A stretch of DNA of 64,000 nt. It comes from Owenia fusiformis (Eukaryota; Annelida; Polychaeta; Sabellida; Oweniidae). The DNA lies in assembly GCA_903813345.2 (NCBI GenBank), contig CAIIXF020000001.1, positions 27,021,915 through 27,085,914 on the forward strand. Reading direction: 5' to 3'. This document shows positions 46,271 to 56,032 of this stretch, piece by piece. The translations under genes and the position numbers were made by a program. The stretch's first letter is position 1. Each line of letters opens with the position of its first letter. The notes beneath the pieces were generated by a model. That model was not told the origin of the DNA. It did no database searches and saw nothing but the letters and a program-made list of their open reading frames with translations.

Positions 46271-46552
46271 CTAATTCTTAACTTTGTTATTTCCGTCTAA
46301 TTCATTTTTGATTAAATCCAAGTAGGGACCCTTGTTTCTTCTTGCTTTTATTATTTTATTAAACCTCATTTTACCGTTATTTGATTTTATTTTAGTTTCC
46401 CAAAACTGTAAGTATCTATTTTCCAGTAATTTCCTTATTTCTCTTGGTTTTAAGTTGGAATACACTGTAGTTTGCAAAGGACGATTCTCGGTTTGGAGAA
46501 CAGTCTCCCGGGCTAATAATTTTTTCATGAAAAATATAGAAATATTACCCAA
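46271..46552 (-). pseudogene. LINE C-terminal fragment
   Basis: The minus frame has RYLQFWETKIKSNNGKMRF then PYLDLIKN, similar to the tail of CR1-like LINE polyproteins (W...I..S.K...Y..FK....E.YL). Identity rests on pattern memory only. Confidence 0.45.
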
Positions 46553-46840
46553 ATTAAACTATGAATATTCAAAAGAGGACATTTAAATCTACAAGATGTA
46601 AAAATAACAAATTGGTCTGAAGCAGGGATAACGCTCAATTAGACCGATTCAATAAAATACAAGTCTCGATTTGGGGAAAAAAGTTCATCAGTGTACTGCG
46701 CTAATATTTTTTTGCGAAAAATCTAGAAATATTACCCAAATTAAATTATGACTATTCAAAAGAAGACATTCAAATCTATATTATGTAAAAAAAAATCAAA
46801 TTTGTTCAAAGCAGGGATAATGCTCATTTATATTGATGAA
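46515..46840 (+). repeat. Imperfect direct duplication, about 190-bp spacing
   Basis: GAAATATTACCCAAATTAAA followed by TATTCAAAAGA and AGCAGGGATAA occur at about 46540-46635 and again at about 46727-46825. Confidence 0.75.
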
Positions 46841-48330
46841 CTTCGTTCTCCAAACCGAGAATCGTCCTTTGATGCAGTACCATTGTTAATATATTTGAGT
46901 ACACTATTGATGTGCTTGGGCCCTGGGGCCATAATTGTTTTTTTCATATCTGTCAGTTGTTTATTTACCTCAAAGGCATCGTAAGCGAGTCGTTCCTTTA
47001 TCGTTAATTTGATTAAGATATCTTATTTTATTTATCTATTTTATTCACCGTGAGTACTAGCTGGCCATAAATACAACTTGGTCTTTATTAAAACAATATG
47101 TTTTCTTTAAACCGAAGACCCTAAATTTAATAATATTTTGGAAATTTAGTTTATGATAATTTTGATTAAACTACTTACAATACCACCAGTAGGTGGTCCA
47201 GTTTTAATAACATCGCCCAATTGTTCAATTTAGAACAGACGATACCTTACGAAACGTGAGCATTGTCTATACTAAGTCGTGATTCATTCTGTTTCGGTGA
47301 ATATCCGATCAGATCATAATTTCATCATCATATGCATTTATTAGCAGCACGGAGAAATCTCGTGATTTATTTTTGCTTTCCTTATGCTATACGCGTGGTG
47401 GTATCAGTGGTAGCGTATGAACGGAAACATTAGGTCACTATGACCTCAATTGAAAATAAAAACAAAACTGACAAAAAACATGTTTATTCAAAGTACCGAA
47501 TGCAGGCGTACCTGGTCAGTGGAGTAACCTTGACAACCGGGTTATTTGAGGATACGGGGTAGTCTTAAGGCAGCGAATGAGGTGAGCTATTTTAATCTTG
47601 AGTACATTCACAGATATTAAGGTCAATTCATGTTATCTGAGTAACCTTTGAACAATAAAAGTACGCTTAACAGTATACATATATGTAATAGCATGGCATC
47701 TTGCTTACTTATCACGTTCACAATGTCAGTAAATAAAAAAACAACCGCTAATTCAGTGAGCAGTAAATAGTAAATACGCGGTAAGTTGTGTACGACGGAC
47801 CTCCTTTTTTGCTTCAATGACAGTGGTTTATGACCCTGGATGGTAAACACTATTGTATCAGCTGACGTTTTCTGGGTCAAGGTAACCAAGCAGCTGGTTG
47901 TTTGCATGCACTTTGCATGAAAAGCTCTCTACAGATAAGTCAGTATTTCAAAAAAAGACTTCAACAGGACGTATTTAGCATTGTGAAATATAACGGAAGC
48001 ATGATGGTTTAATAACTTGCTTTGGAGATTTCTGATCGGAAAGGGCATCATTTCAGGTATGTTCTAGTATATGCCGTTTTTTCTCACGGCCATAAAATAA
48101 TTGCATGCATTTATCGATCAGATCTATATGTTACGCTGTATGTAAAGCTCTTCATATTCGGAGTTTATGTTACTGATAGGCCTAGTCCATATGAACATTG
48201 ATTCGCACTCTGATTTATTGCAGTGTTTTTACACGCTAACACAACGTGTTAGCAATCATAGACAAGGTTAAGGCTAAAATGATATCCGATGTCTATGGTA
48301 GGTTATTGTGTTTTCTCGCACTTTATGCAA
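46841..48330 (+). other. Upstream of the ACS gene: no recognised coding feature
   Basis: Apart from the possible UTR exon at 47975-48056, nothing is supported. The minus ORF 47623-47907 has a hydrophobic middle but no family match. Confidence 0.4.
47975..48056 (+). other. Possible non-coding first exon of the acyl-CoA synthetase gene
   Basis: A good donor, TTTCAG|GTATGT, at 48056/48057 follows a non-repetitive stretch, and the next plausible acceptor is at 49878, just before the ACS start. This would put the tandem repeats and foldbacks of 48.3-49.8 kb in a 5' UTR intron. It is a guess from splice sites only. Confidence 0.2.
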
Positions 48331-48334
48331 CACT

Positions 48335-48530
48335 GTCAGGCCCGTTGCCAGGTCTGGCCAGAAATTCTTTCAAAATCATGCAGTTTTTCCGGGAGTTTTT
48401 CACCTTTCTGAGCACTTGTCGCATGATTTTGCCAAAAACTGTCAAAAAAGCTCCCCCTCTTGGCAAAAGTTCCCCCTTGGTAAAACCGCTCCCCCTAGGT
48501 AAATCCTGGCTACGGACCTGCACTGTATTG
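48335..48530 (-). repeat. Dispersed repeat, family A copy 3
   Basis: Inverted relative to 13387 and 14376. It ends GTAAATCCTGGCTACGGACC. Confidence 0.6.
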
Positions 48531-48935
48531 TGTATTGTAGTGTACAATAGTACAATAGTACTGTATATTGTAGTGTTCTGTTGCACTGAATGATATGTTG
48601 TAGTGTACTATAGAACCTCATAGCATTGTAGTGTACTAGAGGGTCCTGAAAATCAGGATAAGGACCTAAAATTGATTTAAAAATGGCCTCAATAATGAAA
48701 TCGGAGGTGATTTCTTCTTCTCGGACATCATTTCTTTTTGTTTTGGGGGCATCTTTAGGGGATGTGTTTATATTGTTACATGAAGTAAATATAAAACAGT
48801 TTAGATGGTAAATTTTAGTTTAGTTTTATATCAAATAAACAGGGTAATCCCAAAATGCACTCAGCGAATTAAACATATTCCATAAATCGTTAACCACTCG
48901 GTCACACAAACTAGTTCTCAAACTGTCTTGTTCCG

Positions 48936-49210
48936 GTCCTCGGTTCGTTTCGGTAACAAAATGTCGGAACGTCGAAGGTACGATTTTCCTTTTTTCCTTA
49001 TTTCACACGTTGTAGGCAGAATCCCCACGACATTTTTTCTAACAAACATGTATCAGTATCATATGTTTACTGATAACACGTTTGTGATAAAAATGTCGTG
49101 GGAATTCTGCCTACAACGTGTGAAATAAGGAAAAAAGAAAAATCGTACCTTCGACGTTCCGACATTTTGTTACCGAAACGGTTCCAGCGTAATCGAGTGG
49201 ATCAACAGTG
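48936..49210. mobile_element. Transib-like foldback MITE, copy 2 (left end truncated)
   Basis: Same family as 11336-11873 (GGTAACAAAATGTCGGAACG and its complement). The right end GTGGATCAACAGTG is intact, the left CACTG end is missing. Confidence 0.7.
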
Positions 49211-49214
49211 ATGT

Positions 49215-49550
49215 TGCAGTATACCCGATATATTGAGCAGTGTCTAGTACATTGCAGTGTACTCAAGCAGCTAATGGTATATTATAGTGTACTCTAGCAG
49301 TGTGTGGTACTTTTCAATTTACTCTAGCAGTTAACGGTATATTGTAGTGTACTGTAGCAGTTTGTGGTACATTGCAGTGTACCCTAGCAGTTAACGGTAT
49401 ATTGTAGTGTACTCTAGCAGTTTCTGTTACATTGCAGTGTACTCTAGCAGTTAATGGCATATTATTCTAGTACTTCAGCAGTTTTTTTGTGGTACTTTGC
49501 AATGTACTCTAGCAGTTAACGGTATATTGTCGTGTACTCTTGCAGTCTTA
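49215..49550 (+). repeat. About 60-bp tandem repeat (two 30-bp halves)
   Basis: GTGTACTCTAGCAGTTAACGGTATATTGT alternates with GTGTACTCTAGCAGTTTGTGGTACATTGC. Related blocks at 48530-48650 suggest that the MITE at 48936 inserted into or beside the array. Confidence 0.85.
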
Positions 49551-49593
49551 TGTATTGCACCTTATTCGACCAGCAGAAATACGTGGATGTGCA

Positions 49594-49780
49594 AGCTCAC
49601 ACCGGAATAGCCTGACGACGGTAAAGTCAGATATCGTTGTCACAAATGGCGAACATAACCGTCGCTTCAACTCTTCAATCACTTGGTCCTCGTTTCATGG
49701 GACTTTATCGACGGTTATGTTCGCCATTTGTGACAACGGTATCTGACTTTACCGTTGTCAGGCTATTCCGGTGTGAAGCT
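49594..49780. mobile_element. 187-bp foldback MITE, family G copy 1
   Basis: Arms of about 75 bp, CACACCGGAATAGCCTGAC..., complementary to the right arm ending TTCCGGTGTGAAGCT. It lies 100 bp before the acceptor of the ACS exon. Confidence 0.85.
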
Positions 49781-49878
49781 AGCTAGACTAGTCTATGATA
49801 CAAAATGTTATCTTGTATACAAGACCAGTAACAACTATACTGTAGTATTCTCAATTCTTTACAATTTTGTTTTTCAGT

Positions 49879-51628
49879 CACTACATTATTGCAACGGTAG
49901 ACACGTATAGACACAATGTCTCACATCGACGATATTACCCTTCCCAACGCACCACTTACACGGAGCTACCTGTATGGGGCGCCTAAAACACCCCTTGTGG
50001 ACATGACATTAGCCGAGGCCCTCAATAAAACAACAGAGAAATATCCTGAGAAAATTGCTATAACGTATCTTGATCCTACCCAAGAAACATCACACTCTAT
50101 GACATTTCTAGAATGGCAGAAAAGTTCCAAGAATCTTGCGGCATCGTTGAAAAAGATGGGGATCACCTCAAGGCATCATGTGGCTATATTAGCTCCTAAC
50201 TGTAAAGAGTTTTTGATCGCTACATGGGGTCTATTCTACATAGGCGCTACCGCTGTCTTCCTTAGCCACGAATTAAAGAGCGGAGAAGATATTCTAGGGA
50301 AACTCAAGGCAACCAAGTGTAAAGGCTTGATCATTTTTAATGATGATGGGCCCATGGTCTCCAGTATAATAGAAACAATCTTATTCGATCCAAAATGCCG
50401 AGTCCCGACACGTTTCATCGTTACGATCGGTCAGAGTACCCACGATGGTATCCACAGTCTACAGACATTGATAAATAGCGCCAGGGAGGCGGATTTGAGC
50501 AATTTAGAGAGAGCAACAGGGGGAAATCTTAGTGGAAACAACGACGCTATCGTCTGCTTTACTGCCGGAACAACAGGCAACCCTAAAGCTGTCCCACTCA
50601 ATCACGTTAGCTTGATTAATGCTTTCACTTTCATTTTGAGGAGATTCGGAATCGATGACCAACAGGTGTTTTTCAACGATCGTCCTTTGACATGGCTCGG
50701 TGGCTTCTTGTCTCCCCTCTGCGCGGTTCTGTTTGGCGCTAGAGTAGTTTCTGTGGATACATCTAAGACTGTCAATCAGCACGACACGGAGTTTATCCTG
50801 GGTACGATGAATCGTGAAGATGTCACCCATGCAATGACATTGCCGTATTTGTTATATGATATTGTTCACTTTGGAGAAAAATCAGAATACAAACTTCGTC
50901 ATCTAAAAGCTATATTTGTGAGTGGACAAATGGTCCCGAGTAATCTTGTAGCTGATATGATAGCAGCTTACCCAAATATAACTGCCTTTAATGCCTATGG
51001 TAACACAGAAACATCTGGCCCTATAGTAACGATCTTCGCCGGTGAAAATCTAATGCAAGATGGTTCTGTCACCGTTGGTCTTCCTATACCACATTGTGAG
51101 GTCAAGATCATTGACAGTAATGATAAAATCACCCCTATCAATGAATCGGGTGAGGTCTGTTTAAGAGGTCCAAACTGGGTCAGTAGACCGTATCGAGATT
51201 CTGAAGGATGGTTTCGCACTGGAGATATAGGTAAAATGTCTACCAATGGAAGACTATTTATTCTTGGTAGATGCAAAGACATGATCAAAAGAGGCACACG
51301 CTCAATACTCCCTTCGTACTTGGAGACCGTCATAGCGACGCATCCTAGCGTAGAAAGCGTATGTGTGGTCGGTGTCCCAGACGAGAGGCTATACGAGGAG
51401 ATATGTGCCTGTATCGTTGTGAAAGCTGGTGCCACTCTCACTGCTGAGGATATGACGAGCTGGTGTGACGAAGTGTTCGCTGCTGAAGGCACAGCAGATG
51501 GCATGAGTATGGCACCGAAATATTTTATATTTGTGGACAGTCTCCCTGTTGCAACAATAGGGAAGATTGATAGAAAGAACTTATGGGACCACGCTGTCAC
51601 AACCCTAGGCATACAAGTGCGTCAATAG
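49879..51628 (+). CDS. ACSF2-like acyl-CoA synthetase (ANL superfamily), single coding exon, 570 aa
   Basis: The coding region runs from ATG 49916 to TAG 51628 without an intron. A splice acceptor (TTTTTCAG, ending 49878) lies 37 bp upstream, so the 5' UTR is probably spliced. ANL enzymes activate a carboxylate with ATP to an acyl-AMP and then usually transfer it to CoA. All key motifs are present: P-loop FTAGTTGNPKAV (215-226), YGNTET (361-366), WFRTGD with Asp437, LGRCKDMIKRG (450-460), and the C-terminal catalytic lysine Lys550 in VATIGKIDR. The N-terminal block (SYLYGAPKTPLVDMTLAEAL) resembles ACSF2 medium-chain acyl-CoA synthetases. No clear mitochondrial presequence is seen. PKA replaces the usual PKG in the P-loop. 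The substrate is unknown. A second ANL gene follows 4.2 kb downstream on the same strand. Confidence 0.92.
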
Positions 51629-51722
51629 CTAGGCATACACGTGCGTCAATAACTAGGCATACACATGTGTCAATGACTTGATATACAAGTGTGTCAATTA
51701 CTAGGCATACAAGTACATGTCG
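51605..51722 (+). repeat. 24-bp tandem repeat that contains the ACS stop codon
   Basis: The last 24 bases of the ACS gene (codons for LGIQVRQ plus TAG, 51605-51628) are followed by near copies at 51629-51652 (stop TAA), 51653-51676 (TGA), 51677-51700 (TTA in place of a stop) and a partial copy 51701-51722. All copies stay in frame. Readthrough would add the same heptapeptide again. Confidence 0.9.
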
Positions 51723-51730
51723 AAAAAAGG

Positions 51731-51736
51731 AATAAA
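51731..51736 (+). terminator. Poly(A) signal AATAAA for the ACS gene
   Basis: AATAAA 102 bp after the ACS stop, immediately after the 24-bp repeats. Confidence 0.55.
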
Positions 51737-52255
51737 AAATGTACATAAAGACTGTGTCAGATTGACACAATTCGTTTGGTACTACATTTACTCTGCATAT
51801 CTTGTATAGGTGGCAATATACATGTAGGAATTAATAAATGATATTTATATAATCGCTCTAACTGTGCTATACAGATGATTTTTCAAAATAGATGGCAATT
51901 TGAAGATTATTCGTTTAACTGATATTGATCATGATTAAATACATTTTTCAATATATTTGATCCAACAGAAAGTCTGTTGTTGATGTACAACATGTGCCCG
52001 CAATAACAATTACGATTGTTATAGAAAAAATTTCATGTAAAAGTGTACTTTTACCAGAAGACAAATATGTGAGATAAATAAAAAAAGTGTTTTAGTTCTT
52101 GGGTAGAATTAACAACCAGTTAATATATTGAAGGATAATAAATTAACTCAATCGTATGTTTACTTAACACTCTAATATAGATTCTCTATATGTCAATTAC
52201 ATACTTGTAAGATTTGAATTTTTTGTGTTTCCACTATGGTTCTAAAGGACAAGGT

Positions 52256-53021
52256 GCAATTATTGGCAAATATCCCTATGGTCAAAATGAATCATTCGTA
52301 GGTGTAACATGAAGAATAAAATGTCATATAATACTTTGGAAAATATTAAAGTGCTTGGACACACATAAGCTGAGATAGGGATCATTTCGTTCAGCAAGGT
52401 TGTATTGACTTACATGGGGCTGTACACCATTGACTTAACATGAGGATATCAGCAGATCCCAATAGAGGCCATTGGTTTCCATTGATTATCACAGAAATAC
52501 CAAAAATACACTATGACCTGAATCGATTGCAAACTTAATAATTTCACAATACGACACAAATGGTTTATCTCATCAAATGTGCAAATATGAAGTTTGCAAT
52601 CGATTCAGGTCATACTTAAAATTAAAAGATTGTACATTTTTTCATCATTTTTTTCCCTACAAAATGGCTATAGAAAAATGCTCCAAAAACAACTTTTACA
52701 CTTAACAAATATCATACAAGTTTGTAAAACCAAAGATTATACTATTATATTTCAATTTGAAGTAACATATTGGGATAAGATGCAGGGATGCGTAGGATGT
52801 AAATGGATTTTGACAGACACAAAAATACTTCCTGGTTTGGAATCTATGCTTCTACACTTCATGATTGAATTATGACCCTAATAAGTGGCCTATACATCAA
52901 TACAGTGCTGAATATAGGTCAACAAGATACTAGTGTGCATATAAATGTAATAATTGAAGCAGAATACTCATTTTGAAAAATCAGATGAATTATTTTTTTC
53001 CCATGGGGAGATCCCAATGGA
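52256..53021 (-). repeat. Dispersed repeat, family F copy 2
   Basis: Complement of 40890-41560 with an extra 90 bp near 52310-52400. The internal 24-bp hairpin is at 52513-52536 and 52590-52613. Confidence 0.85.
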
Positions 53022-53283
53022 GGGTGTATAAGGTCCTTTTCTCAATTTAAGTCTATACGTGTTCATAAATATAAAATATTGTGCTATCTCTCAAGAATTG
53101 GTATATTTTCTCAACATTTCCATTTGCCTCCTCTTTTCAAAAGTCAAGGCACGTTATCTCTAATTCCTCGGGTAGTTTAGTCCTGGTATTAAAGACATTT
53201 AACACGTATACTAGTATTTTAAAAGTCCTTATATGTGCGTAACCTTTTGGAAAAACAATGAAAGGTACCTCACAACGTTTATA

Positions 53284-53771
53284 CAGGTTGAGCCAAAAAG
53301 GTAACCCAAACAAATCTTACTACATACTAGTAACTCAGTCATCCAGTATATGTTTTGCGTCAGATTTGGCACCGTCATTATACTAAGTTTCATTGGTCCA
53401 TTTCAAATGGTCACGATGTTATGGCCATTGAATATACTTCAAATGCCAAAACATACCAAAATCACCAAATCGGCTATAAACCCCGAGAATTCTACCTTTG
53501 TGGCTATTTCAAAGATCTTATGTATATTAACAACTCTAGAAGCATTAGAAAGTTGCAACAAGAGATTAGATGTGAAATGAGAGCTTTTACACAAGATATT
53601 TGTGAGCATGTAGTCAGAAAACGTCACTCTAAAGTCACCCTAAATTCAACTAAAGTGAATGGAAAAGCATTGAACACGGCTCAGTTGTGCCAAATATGAC
53701 TTCAAATCCCTAATGGATGACGGAGATATTAAATTAAAATTTTGTTTGGGTTACCTTTTTGGCTCACCCTG
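53284..53771 (+). mobile_element. Mariner-type element, internally deleted, TA target duplication
   Basis: TIR CAGGTTGAGCCAAAAAGGTA at 53284 with its complement ending at 53771, flanked by TA. Plus-strand 53355-53699 encodes FYLCGYFKDLMYINNSRSIR and then LQQEIRCEMRAF, the C-terminal block of mariner-related DDE transposases (F.L.GY.KD.VY......I..L...I). Only this end remains. Confidence 0.8.
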
Positions 53772-53961
53772 TATATTCAAGAGTTATCTACGGCATTGGT
53801 AAAAATGACCCGAAATGTTCTGGGCTACTCCGAGTACATATACCATCTCAAAATAGATCGAACTTTAGACTTGATAAACTACTCGTTTTTTATATGCCCT
53901 GTATATGTGTGTTTGCTTTAAGTAGTTTAAAGTATCTGTGTTATACTTTCGTGCCCTGGAG

Positions 53962-54325
53962 TTAGCTATAACGTTTAGGACGAAGCCTACTGAAAAGGAT
54001 CCAATTTCCAGACAAGTCTGAAGGTAAGCCTTTTAGTAACAATAAAACACCAACTGACAAAATAATGCTTATGTATAGTATACTACATATTACGCCCTTC
54101 AAAAAGGAAGAACGAAAGATCTTAACAGACAGGGAAATGTGAGATTCTAATTTCGACTTGATGATTTGATTCTGCAAATTGACATATCGATTTGTGGTTG
54201 TAGGCGGTGTAGGAGGTGCCCATCGAGAAAAGGTACAATATAATGACTAGATAGAGGCTCACAACCTCCATCCAGAACGCAAGCAACACCACGGAGTAGC
54301 AAATCCCAACGAACCAATTTTTCAT
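53962..54325 (-). pseudogene. Possible membrane-protein exon remnant, frameshifted
   Basis: Two overlapping minus frames join near 54150 through a frame change: one starts MKNWFVGICYSVVLLAFWME with a second hydrophobic span, the other has ICSILYISIILSVGVLLLL. Three hydrophobic spans and somewhat higher GC than the surroundings suggest former coding sequence, but no family was recognised and no clean splice sites were found. Confidence 0.22.
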
Positions 54326-54554
54326 AAACTTAAAATATATCTAAATACACATCAGACGTGCATGTAATAAACCTTTGTAGTTATCTAAATCTTCCACAAA
54401 TTCTCACCTTTGGGTACTCATTTTGGAAAGGACGAAATTTCAAATAATAATCAATATTGCGATCTTCTCGAAAATACTACCGAAATGAATATTAGCTAGA
54501 ATTTAAAGTTAGAATTTTTGCAAAGATTCTCTTAATTTTCGGAGACCATTTATA

Positions 54555-55600
54555 CAAGGGGCGATCAATATATTCTGATAAAAATGCTCTCATTTTGCTA
54601 TTTTTCACATATCCATCTCATTTCAGAAAATGTAGATTATGTAATTACACGTACAATACTCAAATATTATAGCTACATCTTAAATTAATTAAGAGATATG
54701 GTTACCATGGTAACCTGTATTAATGGTAGACAGGTCAATTAAATTATAACGTATAAAATATCATAATAACTTGTTATTTTAATCAAAAGCATGCGGAAAT
54801 CATACATTTGTTTGCCATTGTTTCTCGTTGTTTGTTGCTAAACAAATGTTTATTTGTGATCACTATAACATCACAACAACTCACAATAGCAATGTATGAC
54901 AGGATGGGCAAATTAGTGGAAGTACATGTCATATAGACACACCAAATATCAAAATGACAGATCAGATGAGGTTAGTGCGGCTGTTGCAGAGTGTGACATT
55001 AACAGATACATCAGGAATACCATTAGATTTTATGTACTATCAAGAATAAGTAAGAGGACACTGCCAGAGATCATACATGGACTCGTATAATGTATGGACA
55101 AAGTGTTGTATCTGCTCTAAGGATCTCTAGGTAGTATTGTAAATTTGAGGAAGGCTATTCACTGTTGAATATCATTCCCAATCTGGTTGGACGAAGAGCT
55201 TGCGGACAGAGAATAACACTACGATAATTTGAGATGCAATTTATGAAAAAAGAACTTTTCCACAGTGCAAATAGCAAACAAGGGCAACATGGGGTATGAA
55301 GCAGTTCAACAAATAGTTGGCAATGACCTGGATATGCGTTTGATCTGCTTGAAATAGGTATCGAGGAATGATTAAATTAACAAACTTATCTATTTTATAC
55401 GTTATAATTTAACTGACCTGCCTACCCTAAATACAGGTTACCATGGCAACCTTATCTCAACAATAATTTAAGATATAGCTATAATATTTTAGCATTGTAT
55501 GTGTAATTACATAATCTTCAGGTTCTGAAAAAATGAGAGGGATATGTGAAAAAACCACAAAATGAGAGCATTTTTATAAGAATATATGGATCGCCCCTTG
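54555..55600. mobile_element. Mariner-type element with about 200-bp TIRs, TA target duplication
   Basis: CAAGGGGCGATC at 54555 and GATCGCCCCTTG ending 55600, flanked by TA. The interior plus strand (about 55040-55200) shows broken frames resembling a mariner N-terminus (TLPEIIHGLV, then KFEEGYSLLNIIPNLVGRR). Confidence 0.7.
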
Positions 55601-55840
55601 TATATATGTTTTTGCGCTCAACTAGTACGAAAATCATACATCCTTATTTGAAATATTGCTCGGAAGCACGGACGGATGAACTAGAGGACGAAGGGGTTCA
55701 CTATAATCGAACTTCGTTCAAAGGGATAATAAGGAAGTAAATTGAATTTATTTCTACATATCAGCCAATCACAGTCTATCAAATCTCTTGTTCTCCTGTT
55801 ATCTTTTTTATAATTTATCGTACGTTCAATTTTATTTCAG

Positions 55841-56032
55841 CATACCCACAATCATGGCAGAACAGGACCACAAGAAAAACATCCATGGCACAAAGTATAG
55901 CCTACACAGGTCTCTTAGTATCATGGAAGGTGATACCAAAGAAATACCACATATGACTATTCACCATGCCTTCGAGGATATCGTCAAGTCATCAAGGGCG
56001 TCTGGTCCAATATCTGAAAAAGTAGCTATAAG
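55841..56032 (+). CDS. Adenylation enzyme exon 1 (coding from 55854)
   Basis: The acceptor is TTTTATTTCAG, ending 55840, and the donor is ATAAG|GTAATA. It encodes residues 1-59, including PHMTIHHAFEDIV, the usual start of an adenylation domain. An acceptor before the ATG implies a further 5' UTR exon. Confidence 0.82.

Noticed and set aside
47623-47907. 94-aa minus-strand ORF with hydrophobic centre
   Set aside because: No family match, no splice sites that extend it, composition like the surrounding non-coding DNA.
50995-51612. 205-aa minus-strand ORF
   Set aside because: Antisense shadow of the ACS coding region, which has full motif support on the plus strand.
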